Assembly: GCA_016292255.1 (NCBI GenBank)
Contig: JAEEZZ010000003.1
Location: 1-33,505, forward strand
Source of the DNA: Oscillospiraceae bacterium
GTDB taxonomy: Bacteria; Bacillota; Clostridia; Oscillospirales; Oscillospiraceae
Direction of reading: 5' to 3'
DNA: 33,505 nucleotides
The position numbers and the translations under genes were made by a program. The notes beneath the pieces are model-generated. The model was not told the origin of the DNA. It was given only the letters and a program-made list of their open reading frames with translations, and searched no databases. Positions 1 through 8,241 of this stretch are shown in pieces. Positions within the stretch are counted from its first letter, which is position 1; each line of letters begins with the position of its first letter.

Positions 1-85
1 CACACCCGTCGCTTCCTGGGGTAGGGGTAGTGTGCCCATTCCAGCTGTATTCATCTTCAAATCCTGCCGAATCCCGCAAAAACAA

Positions 86-140
86 GGGACTGTGAAGTCC
101 GGGAGTGGCTTTCACTCCTTTTCTTCACAGCCCCTTTTTT
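86..140 (+). terminator. Rho-independent terminator of an upstream unit
   Basis: A nested hairpin. The outer arms GGGACTGTGAAG and CTTCACAGCCCC pair with one mismatch, and the inner arms GGAGTG and CACTCC pair around a 5-base loop. Six T residues follow on the plus strand. An A-rich stretch precedes the stem, so it may also stop the minus-strand ohrR unit whose last codon is at 172. The gene that ends to its left lies outside the window. Bases 1-85 show no start codon with a ribosome site and no convincing coding frame. Confidence 0.8.
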
Positions 141-171
141 CATACGAATATTCGCAAATAATCGTGCCCGC

Positions 172-627
172 TCAAATTCCTTTTTCGTCCGCCAGCAGCT
201 TGTAGAGCAGCTTGTAGAGGGTGGCGGCCTCGTCGTCTGTCAGCCGGACGCAGGCGCGCATTCCGGCGGGGACGGCCAGGGCCCTTTCCTGCAGGGCGAG
301 CCCCTTCTCGGTGAGGCGAACCAATACCACCCGTTCATCCGTCTCGCTGCGGGTCCTTGTCACGTAATCCTTCGCCTCAAGACTTTTCAGCAGGGGAGTC
401 AGGGTGCCGCTGTCCAGATACAGGCGCTGCCCCAGCAGCTTCACGCTGATCTCCCGCTCCTCCCAGAGCACCATCATGGTGATGTACTGGGTGTAAGTCA
501 GATCCAGGGCCTCCAGATGGGGCCGATAGTGCCGTATGACCTCCCGGGAGGCGGCGTAGAGCGGGAAGCAGAGCTGGTTTTCCAGCCGGAGGGCGGCGTA
601 GCGATCCAATCCTGTCTTCTCAGGCAT
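172..627 (-). CDS. ohrR: MarR-family regulator, OhrR-like (organic peroxide sensor)
   Basis: 151-residue winged-helix regulator. The N-terminus contains NQLCFPLYAASRE, which matches the OhrR signature around the reactive N-terminal cysteine (here Cys20). A DNA-binding core and wing follow (LGQRLYLDSGTLTPLLKSLE, then RSETDERVVLVRLTEKG). In known OhrR proteins this cysteine is oxidised by organic hydroperoxides, which releases DNA. The ATG at 627 is preferred over the start at 657 because it gives the usual family N-terminus and overlaps the stop of the upstream TSCPD gene by 8 bases, implying translational coupling. An OhrR-box-like palindrome overlaps the promoter of the pair, so autoregulation is likely. 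No ohr peroxidase gene is in the window. It could instead be another cysteine-bearing MarR protein. Confidence 0.82.
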   Translation of the reverse strand: MPEKTGLDRYAALRLENQLCFPLYAASREVIRHYRPHLEALDLTYTQYITMMVLWEEREISVKLLGQRLYLDSGTLTPLLKSLEAKDYVTRTRSETDERVVLVRLTEKGLALQERALAVPAGMRACVRLTDDEAATLYKLLYKLLADEKGI

Positions 628-877
628 GGGCTTTGTTGTAGGCCTGCCGGACGGCAATGGCCAGCTGATCGGCGCAGGAGGTGGGCTTGTAGCCGCAGGT
701 GTTGCCCTTGAGATAGCCCTCGATCTGATCCACGGTCATGCCGTTCACCAGCTTGCTGATGGCCTTGAGGTTGCCGTTGCAGCCGCCGATGAATTCCACG
801 TCAGTGACAACGTCGTTGTTCAGCTTGAAATTGATCTGCACGGAGCAGACGCCGTTGGTGCGGTAAGAATAGTCCAT
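620..877 (-). CDS. TSCPD-domain protein (TIGR03905-like)
   Basis: 85-residue protein beginning MDYSYRTNGVCS, with conserved cysteines in VEFIGGCNGNLKAI and GNTCGYKPTSCADQLA. The TSCPD motif is visible here as TSCAD. TSCPD domains occur as small stand-alone proteins and at the C-terminus of some ribonucleotide reductases; their function is poorly defined. The ATG at 877 follows an AAAGGA site at normal spacing, while the longer frame from 943 would run through the promoter. It is the first gene of a two-gene unit with the OhrR-like regulator. A thiol or metal role related to peroxide stress is an inference from the cysteines and this linkage only. Confidence 0.8.
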   Translation of the reverse strand: MDYSYRTNGVCSVQINFKLNNDVVTDVEFIGGCNGNLKAISKLVNGMTVDQIEGYLKGNTCGYKPTSCADQLAIAVRQAYNKAHA

Positions 878-893
878 TTCTGTTATCCTTTCT

Positions 894-914
894 GCAATTA
901 AATTGTATACAAAC
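894..914. promoter_or_regulatory. Candidate OhrR operator
   Basis: The stretch around 894-914 contains CAATTAAATTGTATACAA, with a perfect 10-bp palindrome TTGTATACAA at 903-912. As I recall it, the Bacillus OhrR box is built from the same AATT/TTGTATACAA units. It lies just downstream of the -10 of the minus-strand promoter, where bound repressor would block initiation. The match was made by eye from memory. Confidence 0.65.
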
Positions 915-943
915 AATATAGCGGATCCGGTGCTGTTTGTCAA
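915..943 (-). promoter_or_regulatory. Promoter of the TSCPD-ohrR unit
   Basis: Read on the minus strand: TTGACA (943-938), 17-base spacer, TATATT (920-915). This is a near-consensus housekeeping promoter about 40 bases upstream of the TSCPD start codon. The OhrR-box-like palindrome overlaps its start region. Confidence 0.8.
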
Positions 944-972
944 GCTTGGATTGTGTTTTTTTTCAGAAGTAC

Positions 973-1001
973 TTGCATCGTCATGCGCCCTGCGGTATAA
1001 T
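973..1001 (+). promoter_or_regulatory. Promoter of the aquaporin gene
   Basis: TTGCAT (973-978), 17-base spacer, TATAAT (996-1001). It lies 49 bases upstream of the aquaporin ATG and is divergent from the TSCPD-ohrR promoter. Confidence 0.75.
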
Positions 1002-1050
1002 GCACAGTGACAGAAGCGACTGCTTCTGATCTGAAAGAGGAGGCATTTCC

Positions 1051-1713
1051 ATGAAAGATCTGAGAAAGTACCTTGCTGAATTCATCGGCACCTTTGTTCT
1101 TGTCCTGGTTGCCTGCGGCACGGCGATTGCCACCAAATGCAGTGTGGAAAACACGGCAGGCTACCTGGCTACCGCCGCGGCCTTCGGCCTGGTGATCGTT
1201 GCGATGGCCTACTCCATCGGCAACATTTCCGGCTGTCACATCAACCCCGCCGTGTCCATCGCCATGCTGGTCAGCAAGAAGATGAGCGTGAAGGATTTCC
1301 TCGGCTACGTCGTCGCCCAGGTGCTGGGCGCCCTGGCCGGCGCTGCCATGCTGGGCGTGATCTTCGGCTTTGACTGCGGCTTCGGCGCCAACTCGGTTGC
1401 TTCCGACAAGATCGGCGCCGGCTTCCTGACGGAAGTGGTTCTGACCTGCATCTTTGTGCTTTCCATTCTGGGCGTCACCTCCCGGGAAGCCTACAGCAAG
1501 GTTGCCGGTCTCGTCATCGGCGGCGCGCTGACTCTGGTGCATCTGCTGGGCATTGCCATCACCGGCACCAGCGTGAACCCGGCCCGTTCCCTGGGCCCCG
1601 CCATCTTCGCCGGCGGCGACGCGCTGAGCCAGATCTGGATCTTCATCCTGGCCCCCCTGGTGGGCGGCATCCTGGCAGCGGTGCTCTGGAAGCTCCTGGA
1701 CAAGGAAGACTGA
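1051..1713 (+). CDS. aqpZ: Aquaporin, AqpZ-like (MIP family)
   Basis: 220-residue integral membrane channel with six predicted membrane helices and the two half-helix boxes of the family: NPAVS at residues 65-69 and NPARS at 176-180. By alignment from memory to AqpZ, the aromatic/arginine filter is Phe45, His164, Thr173 and Arg179, the composition of water-selective channels rather than glycerol facilitators. The GGISG/HFNPA region is slightly changed to GNISGCHINPA. The ATG at 1051 follows an AGAGGAGG site. The gene is alone on its own promoter and ends in a bidirectional terminator shared with convergent asnS. Expected role: rapid water flow across the cell membrane. Confidence 0.93.
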   Translation: MKDLRKYLAEFIGTFVLVLVACGTAIATKCSVENTAGYLATAAAFGLVIVAMAYSIGNISGCHINPAVSIAMLVSKKMSVKDFLGYVVAQVLGALAGAAMLGVIFGFDCGFGANSVASDKIGAGFLTEVVLTCIFVLSILGVTSREAYSKVAGLVIGGALTLVHLLGIAITGTSVNPARSLGPAIFAGGDALSQIWIFILAPLVGGILAAVLWKLLDKED

Positions 1714-1735
1714 TCTCTTGTTCGGCTGCATATTC

Positions 1736-1779
1736 AAAAAACAACCGCGGTTCTTGTATGAACCGCGGTTGACTTTTTT
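1736..1779. terminator. Bidirectional terminator between aqpZ and asnS
   Basis: A perfect 12-bp stem, CAACCGCGGTTC (1742-1753) pairing with GAACCGCGGTTG (1760-1771), around a 6-base loop. It is flanked by an A-run on the left and a T-run on the right, so it can act for both converging genes. Confidence 0.92.
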
Positions 1780-1786
1780 GTGTGCC

Positions 1787-3187
<1,401 letters not shown>

Positions 3188-3229
3188 TCCAGCTTTCTAT
3201 AATATATTTTGCGGGGGAATATGCGTAGC

Positions 3230-3258
3230 ATTATAGCACGTTCCCCCAAAGAATGCAA
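3230..3258 (-). promoter_or_regulatory. Promoter of asnS
   Basis: Read on the minus strand: TTGCAT (3258-3253), 17-base spacer ending in TGC (an extended -10), TATAAT (3235-3230). Confidence 0.8.
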
Positions 3259-3290
3259 CAGTTAATTATGCAGTTTTTTCACGCGGACGC

Positions 3291-4001
3291 TCAGTCCTTG
3301 ACCTTGCGGATCACGCCCATGGGGGTCTGCTGATCGTCTTGGCCCAGGGGATTGTCCTTGAGGATCCGGGCATAGAGCTTCTTGCTCAGCTTCTTGTCGG
3401 AAACGCCCAGGATCTCTCCCTCCAGGTCGTTGATGTCCACGATGCACACGTCGTAGCCGATCCGATCAGAGATCTCCTTCGCCACCTTGTCCGGCTTCAG
3501 AGGCCCCAGGACCACGTAGTGGTTGTAGGGGGGAATGGTGTTGTGGCAGGGCCCGTCGATGGACTTGGCCCGGTAGCCGGCCACGGTGTAGAACCAGCCC
3601 TTTTTGTGGAAGATCTTCTTGCCGATCACGGAGATCGCGGCGGCAAACAGGATCCGGAGGGTACCGACCTCCCGCAGGGCCATTTCCATGGTCTCCGGCA
3701 TACCCAGACCGATGCCGTGGGGCGTTTTGGTGACGTGCTTGCTGAGCTTGACCGCCAGCTTCCGGGGGTGGATGTCCTCCAGGGGAATGGCCCGCTTCTG
3801 GGTACAGGCCACGATCTTTTCCGAAATAAACAGCACGTCGTCGGGCTCGGAGAGCACGGGCTTTCCGTATTTCTCGGCTACGTCGCAGATATTGTCCTTG
3901 TCGGTGATCAAGTGGGTGGTAATGGGCAGGCGGCGGTATTGGACGCCATCCACCTCAATGATCTCATGCTTGCCCTGATTGGGCTTCAATTCTTCGTTCA
4001 T
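3291..4001 (-). CDS. CofE-like protein (coenzyme F420-0:L-glutamate ligase family)
   Basis: 236-residue protein resembling the CofE/FbiB ligase fold as annotated in many Clostridia. It has YRRLPITTHLITDKDNI at the N-terminus, then DDVLFISEKIVACTQKR (compare archaeal CofE xxVIAQKIVSKAEGR), KTPHGIGLGMPETMEMA and SIDGPCHNTIPPYNHYVVLG. Archaeal CofE adds glutamates to F420 using GTP. I see no other F420 genes, and most Clostridia are not thought to make F420, so the substrate is probably different or unknown. The ATG at 4001 follows AGGAGAAAGAA. The unit is monocistronic with its own promoter. I saw no clear terminator before the asnS promoter. Confidence 0.8.
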   Translation of the reverse strand: MNEELKPNQGKHEIIEVDGVQYRRLPITTHLITDKDNICDVAEKYGKPVLSEPDDVLFISEKIVACTQKRAIPLEDIHPRKLAVKLSKHVTKTPHGIGLGMPETMEMALREVGTLRILFAAAISVIGKKIFHKKGWFYTVAGYRAKSIDGPCHNTIPPYNHYVVLGPLKPDKVAKEISDRIGYDVCIVDINDLEGEILGVSDKKLSKKLYARILKDNPLGQDDQQTPMGVIRKVKD

Positions 4002-4052
4002 TTCTTTCTCCTGTTTCCGGGCAAAAACGCCCTGGTTTCACTCGTTGCCGCT

Positions 4053-4081
4053 ATTATAGCCACTTTTGTCTGATTTATCAA
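4053..4081 (-). promoter_or_regulatory. Promoter of the CofE-like gene
   Basis: Read on the minus strand: TTGATA (4081-4076), 17-base spacer, TATAAT (4058-4053), about 50 bases upstream of the start codon. Confidence 0.75.
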
Positions 4082-4114
4082 TAGGAAATCCGTTTTTTTG
4101 ACACAGAAACAACA

Positions 4115-4142
4115 GAAAAAGAGCCGAATATCCATCCGGCTC
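4115..4142 (-). terminator. Terminator of the plsY-xdhC unit
   Basis: Read on the minus strand, GAGCCGGAT and ATTCGGCTC form a 9-bp stem with one G-T pair and a 4-base loop, followed by TTTTT. It begins just after the stop codon of the XdhC-family gene. Confidence 0.88.
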
Positions 4143-4145
4143 CTT

Positions 4146-5135
4146 TCAGCAGGACGATCCCCCTGCGCGGTGCAGGATCATCTCCGCCGTAATGGAGATC
4201 GCGATCTCCTCCGGCGTCCTGGCCCGGATGGGCAGCCCGATGGGTGCATGGATCCGCCCGATGTCCGCATCGGAGAAGCCCTCGTCGCGCAGCGCTTGGT
4301 TTACATAAACTGTCTTCCGCTTGCTTCCGATGCAGCCGATGTAGCTTGCGTCCGTGTGCAGCACCTGCCGCAGCACGGTGAGATCCATGGTGTGCGCCGG
4401 GGTCATGATCACGGCGTAATCCCTGCCTGTGAGGCTGACCTGGTCTGAGATGTGGGCAAAGTCCCCCAGGATCACCTTTGCGCCGCGAAATGCCTCGTCT
4501 TCCAAAAGCGCCGGCCGGGGATCGTAGACCGTTACCGGGAAGCCCGTCCCGCGCAGGATCGGCACCAGTGCCCGGCCCACGTGGCCGCTGCCAAAGAGAT
4601 AGACCATGTAGCTCCGGCAAATGGGCTCCAGCATCCGCAGGACGCCGTCCGCCTCCTGCAGGGTGGGATCGCGGGGCAGCCGCGGCGCATCGCTGTGCAG
4701 ATCGATGTCGGCCAGAAGCCGGAGGGAGAAGCTGCCGTCGGGCCGGATCACGGTTTCCAGCCAGCGATCCTCCGTCCCGTCCAGCGCCTCCCCCAGGGCG
4801 GACAGAAGCTGCGCCCATGGGGCATCCCCGGTCAAGGGGAGAAAGCCGATGCGGACTGTTCCGCCGCAGATCATGCCGGTTGCCTCGCTCCCCCCGCTGA
4901 TGAGATCATAGTCCCGGACCCGGGCCAGGCCGTCGGACAGGGAGCGGGCATAGGCCTGGGCCTGCAGCTCCACAGCGCCTCCGCCCACGGTGCCCGCCGC
5001 AGTTCCGTCGGCAAACACGGCCATTTTCGCCCCGGGGCCCCGGGGGGTGGAGCCCGAGGCGGAGAGGATCACGCACCAGACTACCCGTTCCCCGGCACCG
5101 AGACGGCGAAGGCTTTGTTCAACGATTTCGCGCAT
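4146..5135 (-). CDS. xdhC: XdhC/CoxI-family protein
   Basis: 329 residues from the ATG at 5135, which follows GGGAGG at good spacing; the frame stays open further upstream. The N-terminal XdhC domain shows VILSASGSTPRGPGAKM and GTVGGGAVE. The C-terminal Rossmann domain shows YLFGSGHVGRALVP and ends in the typical APIGLPIRARTPEEIAISI. XdhC proteins bind and help sulfurate the molybdenum cofactor and insert it into xanthine dehydrogenase-type enzymes; in Clostridia related proteins go with selenium-dependent molybdenum hydroxylases. No hydroxylase, cofactor-synthesis or selenium gene is visible nearby, so the partner must be elsewhere. Its start overlaps the end of the upstream plsY-like gene by 17 bases. 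Confidence 0.88.
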   Translation of the reverse strand: MREIVEQSLRRLGAGERVVWCVILSASGSTPRGPGAKMAVFADGTAAGTVGGGAVELQAQAYARSLSDGLARVRDYDLISGGSEATGMICGGTVRIGFLPLTGDAPWAQLLSALGEALDGTEDRWLETVIRPDGSFSLRLLADIDLHSDAPRLPRDPTLQEADGVLRMLEPICRSYMVYLFGSGHVGRALVPILRGTGFPVTVYDPRPALLEDEAFRGAKVILGDFAHISDQVSLTGRDYAVIMTPAHTMDLTVLRQVLHTDASYIGCIGSKRKTVYVNQALRDEGFSDADIGRIHAPIGLPIRARTPEEIAISITAEMILHRAGGSSC

Positions 5136-5784
5136 TGGTTCTGCCTCCCGGCCTTCTTCTCTGTCTTTGATTCTTCTTCGTAAGGGCACCCAGCACGTCC
5201 GTTTGGCTGGTTCGATGGGACAAAATCCCCAGAATGGACGGGGCGTGGCAGTAGAGGGATAACACCGTAAACACCAGGGACAGGATCCCGGCCTCTACGT
5301 CCCCCTTGATGAACATGAACACAGTGAAGAACAGGGGGATCACCGGCCCGGCAATGCAGAGATATTTGGTGGCAAAGGTCACCAGCATTCCCGCGATGTT
5401 CGCCAGCACGCCCCAAAGGAAGCTGTAGATCACAATGACGGTGGAGGAGGTGGCGACCCCTTTCCCGCCCCGAAATCTGCGCCAGTAGGGGAAATCGTGC
5501 CCCAGGGTGCATCCGAGCCCTGCGTACAGGGTGACGATCCACCCGTCCTTGTGGAACAGCAGGTAGCAAACGGTCATTGCCAGCAGACATTTGACCATAT
5601 CGCCCAGCAGTGTAGCGATCCCGGGCCAGAATCCCAGAGAAGCCATGATGTTTGCCATGCCGGGGTTTCCGGTCTCGCCCAGCCTGGAGGCGGACTTCCC
5701 GGTATACCGCCGTGCGATAAGCTCCGCCATCAGAAAACAGCCGAAGCCATACCCAATCAAAACGCTCAAAATGCGACTCAGCAT
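5119..5784 (-). CDS. plsY: PlsY-like acyl-phosphate:glycerol-3-phosphate acyltransferase (divergent)
   Basis: 221-residue polytopic membrane protein. PlsY moves an acyl group from acyl-phosphate to glycerol-3-phosphate, the first step of phospholipid synthesis. Motif 3 is well kept (LGHDFPYWRRFRGGKGVATS). Motif 2 is only GNPGMANIMASLG where PlsY usually has SGNIGATNVxRxxG, and the first motif (usually GSIPFG) reads GYGFG. A basic tail, KKNQRQRRRPGGRTNARNR, follows the last helix. The ATG at 5784 has GGGAG at 8 bases; a GTG at 5793 would sit on top of that site. The altered motifs suggest a paralogue, so activity on glycerol-3-phosphate is not certain. It is the first gene of a unit with the XdhC-family gene. 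Confidence 0.8.
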   Translation of the reverse strand: MLSRILSVLIGYGFGCFLMAELIARRYTGKSASRLGETGNPGMANIMASLGFWPGIATLLGDMVKCLLAMTVCYLLFHKDGWIVTLYAGLGCTLGHDFPYWRRFRGGKGVATSSTVIVIYSFLWGVLANIAGMLVTFATKYLCIAGPVIPLFFTVFMFIKGDVEAGILSLVFTVLSLYCHAPSILGILSHRTSQTDVLGALTKKNQRQRRRPGGRTNARNR

Positions 5785-5817
5785 AACGGCCACTCCCTTT
5801 CTTTTTCTATATTCATA

Positions 5818-5846
5818 ATCATACCATATTACAGGGAATTATGCAA
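5818..5846 (-). promoter_or_regulatory. Promoter of the plsY-xdhC unit
   Basis: Read on the minus strand: TTGCAT (5846-5841), 17-base spacer ending in TGG, TATGAT (5823-5818), about 35 bases upstream of the plsY start. The flanking stretch up to about 5950 is unusually AT-rich and holds no gene that I can see. Confidence 0.72.
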
Positions 5847-5951
5847 TAAGAATTCATGCTCATGCTGTATTTTTGCAGCCTTTGTTCATTTCGTAAAACC
5901 TGTTGGGAGGAACTGAAGAATGAAGACTTAAGACTTAAAAATGTAGAATAC

Positions 5952-5994
5952 AAAGCGAAAATCCTGCCGACTTCGTCGACAGGATTTTCGCTTT
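5952..5994 (-). terminator. Hairpin terminator directly after tRNA-Ala
   Basis: A 15-bp perfect outer stem, AAAGCGAAAATCCTG (5952-5966) with CAGGATTTTCGCTTT (5980-5994). The inner part continues with GAC/GTC pairing around a TTC loop and one mismatch. On the minus strand the GC-rich inner stem is followed by the T-rich ATTTTCGCTTT. The stem begins at the last A of the tRNA CCA end. Confidence 0.8.
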
Positions 5995-6069
5995 GGTGGA
6001 CCTTAGGGGGATCGAACCCCTGACCTCAAGATTGCGAACCTTGCGCTCTCCCAGCTGAGCTAAAGGCCC
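5994..6069 (-). tRNA. tRNA-Ala (anticodon CGC)
   Basis: 76 bases including an encoded CCA end. The acceptor stem GGGCCTT/AAGGTCC contains the G3-U70 wobble pair that identifies alanine tRNA. The D arm is GCTC/GAGC. The anticodon stem CAAGG/TCTTG closes the loop TTCGCAA, giving anticodon CGC (plus-strand 6034-6036), which reads GCG codons. The T arm is AGGGG-TTCGATC-CCCCT. A dedicated CGC isoacceptor fits a GC-rich genome. It has its own promoter and an abutting terminator, so it is a single-tRNA unit. Confidence 0.97.
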
Positions 6070-6123
6070 AAATATCACGTTCCTGCTGCTCTCCCGAGGG
6101 AGCAAAGGATTCGTGCGTGTTGT

Positions 6124-6152
6124 AGTATAGCACGCCCTTCCAAAAATTGCAA
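6124..6152 (-). promoter_or_regulatory. Promoter of tRNA-Ala
   Basis: Read on the minus strand: TTGCAA (6152-6147), 17-base spacer ending in TGC, TATACT (6129-6124), about 55 bases upstream of the mature tRNA 5' end. Confidence 0.75.
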
Positions 6153-6198
6153 CTGTTTTTTTCGCTCAAGAAAAATTTTTTGAATCTTTTGAATCTGT

Positions 6199-6227
6199 TT
6201 GACTTTGCGGTTGGCTTCCTATAGAAT
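6199..6227 (+). promoter_or_regulatory. Promoter of the histidine phosphatase gene
   Basis: TTGACT (6199-6204), 17-base spacer, TAGAAT (6222-6227), 33 bases upstream of the start codon. Confidence 0.6.
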
Positions 6228-6259
6228 ACAGGTATTCCTTGCGAAAGGAGAATCAGACG

Positions 6260-6835
6260 ATGACTACCGTCTTTTTTGTGCGGCACGCCGAGCCGAATTT
6301 CCGGAACCACGACGATTTGACCAGGGAGCTTTCTCCAAAGGGGGAGAAGGATCGCCTTCTGGTCACGGAATTCTTTGCACCCACCCGGATCGACGCGGTT
6401 TTGTCCAGCCCGTACAAGCGGGCGGTGGATACGGTGGCGGATCTGGCGTCCGGGCGGGATCTGGAAATCATCCGCATCGAAGCATTCCGGGAACGGAAGG
6501 TCGGCCCCGGATGGATCGAGGACTTTGACCGCTTTTGCCTGCAGCAGTGGCAGGATTTCTCCTATAAGCTGGACGGCGGTGAGAGCCTGCGGGAGGTGCA
6601 GGATCGCAGCGTAAAGGCCCTGTCCGAGGTGCTGCGGGAATACAGCGGAAAAACCCTTGTGATCGGCAGCCACGGAACAGCCTTGAGTACGATCCTGAAC
6701 TACTATGACAGCAATTTCGGATACAGGGAATTCATGCGGATAAAGGATCTGATGCCCTGGGTGGTTCGGCTTGATTTTTCCGGCACGGAATGCAAGCGCA
6801 TCCAGGCTGTCAATCTGTTTGAATCCCGTCAATGA
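6260..6835 (+). CDS. Histidine phosphatase superfamily protein (phosphoglycerate mutase-like)
   Basis: 191 residues. The N-terminus VFFVRHAEPN carries the catalytic RHx box (RHA) whose histidine is phosphorylated. SSPYKRAVDT is the conserved substrate-site arginine region, and VIGSHGTALSTIL holds the second catalytic histidine. Length and layout fit small broad-specificity phosphatases of this superfamily rather than a glycolytic mutase; the substrate cannot be read from sequence. The ATG at 6260 follows AAAGGAG at 9 bases. A TTG 21 bases upstream in the same frame would put that site inside the gene. Single gene with its own promoter, convergent with the M20 gene. Confidence 0.88.
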   Translation: MTTVFFVRHAEPNFRNHDDLTRELSPKGEKDRLLVTEFFAPTRIDAVLSSPYKRAVDTVADLASGRDLEIIRIEAFRERKVGPGWIEDFDRFCLQQWQDFSYKLDGGESLREVQDRSVKALSEVLREYSGKTLVIGSHGTALSTILNYYDSNFGYREFMRIKDLMPWVVRLDFSGTECKRIQAVNLFESRQ

Positions 6836-6898
6836 ACAGCCGGGCGGGGAACCTCGATTGTTTCCTTCCTCCCTGCAGCGCCCACAGAGATAAACGAT

Positions 6899-6936
6899 CT
6901 GCCATGCAAAACCGGAGCCCCGGTCTTGCATGGCAG
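6899..6936. terminator. Palindromic hairpin between converging genes (candidate terminator)
   Basis: Arms CTGCCATGCAA (6899-6909) and TTGCATGGCAG (6926-6936) pair perfectly over 11 bp, with an inner CCGG/CCGG stem. It lies between two converging genes, where a shared terminator is expected. Neither side has a clear T-run, so classical intrinsic termination is uncertain. Confidence 0.5.
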
Positions 6937-6951
6937 AAGCTGTTCTATGGC

Positions 6952-8052
6952 TCAAAGCGCAAGGACGAAATGCAAAAACAACTCCGCCGTGATGGGCGCA
7001 AGCTCGTCGGGATAGGCATAGTGCTCCGTGTGCAGGGGCGGCGTGTCCGGCCCTGCGCCCACGCCGAAGAAGCAGGCGGGGACGTACCGACCGTAGTGGC
7101 CGAAATCCTCAGACCAGCGGAAGGGGACGTCCAGATATTTGTACGCGAGGCCCTGGGCCTTGCAGGCGGCCTCTAACGCGTCCTGCAGCGCATCATTGTT
7201 CTCCGTGGCGGGAAAGACGTCCTCACGGTTGACTTCGAAGCCCAGACCGTCGCCGGAGGCCGCGCCGGCCACGGCTTCGTCTGCCCGGGTGTTCAATTCT
7301 GTGAAGGCGGCAGCCGTCTCTGCCCGGAGCGTTACCCATAAGCTGGCCTCCGAGGCGGCAACGCCAAAGGCACGTTCGCCGGAGCGCATTCCCACAACGG
7401 TGGCCAGGGTCATGCAGTGATGCCTCTCCCCGGTTTGGGCGGCGATCGCAGGCAGCTCCAGGGCAAGACGGGCCAGGGCGGCGCTGGGGTTGACCCCGTT
7501 TTCCGGATAGGCGGCGTGGGTCGGGCTGCCGATCAAGCGGACGTCCAGCCCACAGGAGGCGCAGGCAAAGGTTCCCCGGCGGAAGAGGGCGACGCCCAGA
7601 GGCTCCCCCGGAATGTTGTGGCAGCCGATCATGCGGGTGTTTTCCCGCGTCAGGCCCTCCAGCGCGAACAGCTCACAGCAATCCGCGCCGCCGGCCCCGG
7701 TCTCCTCGGCGTGCTGGAACAGGAGGATCACGTTCTTCCCCACAGTCCTGCCCTCCAGCAGCAGGGCCAGGCCCAGCAGGGAAGCGGTGTGCCCGTCGTG
7801 GCCGCAGAGATGCCGGGGGCCGCAGGCGGTGGGGACGGCGTCGTGATCGGCCCGGACAACCACGGTCCGGGCAGCGCCCTCCCAGTGCTTGGCGTAGAGC
7901 CAAGCGCCCCGATCCACCACGGAAAGGGAGCAGTGGGCCAGAAGAAAGGCCTTGATATATTCCCGGGTCTTCCGTTCCTGGCCGGACAGCTCAGCCAGCG
8001 CAGACAGCCTGTGCCTGGCTTCAACGATTTGCTGCTTGATTACGGTTTCCAA
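6952..8052 (-). CDS. M20-family amidohydrolase/peptidase
   Basis: 366 residues. The metal-binding motifs of the M20 (aminoacylase/carboxypeptidase) family are CGHDGHT at residues 83-89 and HAEETGAG at 114-121, with RADHDAVPT at about 67-75 and a late HTEHYAYPDE. Such enzymes hydrolyse N-acyl amino acids, hippurate-like amides or short peptides; the exact substrate is unknown. A dimerisation-type lid domain (about 170-280) sits between the two halves of the catalytic domain, as usual. The start is a TTG at 8052 with AGAAGGGA 7 bases upstream, and no better in-frame ATG is near. Single gene, divergent from smc. Confidence 0.88.
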   Translation of the reverse strand: METVIKQQIVEARHRLSALAELSGQERKTREYIKAFLLAHCSLSVVDRGAWLYAKHWEGAARTVVVRADHDAVPTACGPRHLCGHDGHTASLLGLALLLEGRTVGKNVILLFQHAEETGAGGADCCELFALEGLTRENTRMIGCHNIPGEPLGVALFRRGTFACASCGLDVRLIGSPTHAAYPENGVNPSAALARLALELPAIAAQTGERHHCMTLATVVGMRSGERAFGVAASEASLWVTLRAETAAAFTELNTRADEAVAGAASGDGLGFEVNREDVFPATENNDALQDALEAACKAQGLAYKYLDVPFRWSEDFGHYGRYVPACFFGVGAGPDTPPLHTEHYAYPDELAPITAELFLHFVLAL

Positions 8053-8094
8053 GGCAGTATCCCTTCTTTCAGATCAGCGTTTTGGATCTGCCTT

Positions 8095-8123
8095 ATTATA
8101 GCGCCGCAGCCGGAACAAATCAA
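8095..8123 (-). promoter_or_regulatory. Promoter of the M20 gene
   Basis: Read on the minus strand: TTGATT (8123-8118), 17-base spacer, TATAAT (8100-8095). Confidence 0.7.
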
Positions 8124-8181
8124 TATCCGGGAAGCAATTCTGTTTTTTTCGGTCTTTTCCGCAAAAACATAAATTCCCGTC

Positions 8182-8210
8182 TTGCATTAAGACAAAAATC
8201 CTGCTATAAT
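8182..8210 (+). promoter_or_regulatory. Promoter of smc and downstream genes
   Basis: TTGCAT (8182-8187), 17-base spacer ending in TGC, TATAAT (8205-8210). This is a strong extended -10 promoter and the only evident one before the run of genes from smc to leuS. Confidence 0.8.
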
Positions 8211-8241
8211 ATAGTGAATTTCTATGAGTAGGTGTCTACCT

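Noticed and set aside
1-91. Possible end of an upstream coding sequence
   Set aside because: Short open stretches exist in more than one frame, but none shows a recognisable protein end, so the coding frame left of the terminator cannot be chosen.
3188-3260. T-box leader for asnS, or for leuS at 16386-16767
   Set aside because: The asnS leader is about 35 bases and leuS follows rsfS by 3 bases. No specifier hairpin, T-box sequence or antiterminator is visible.
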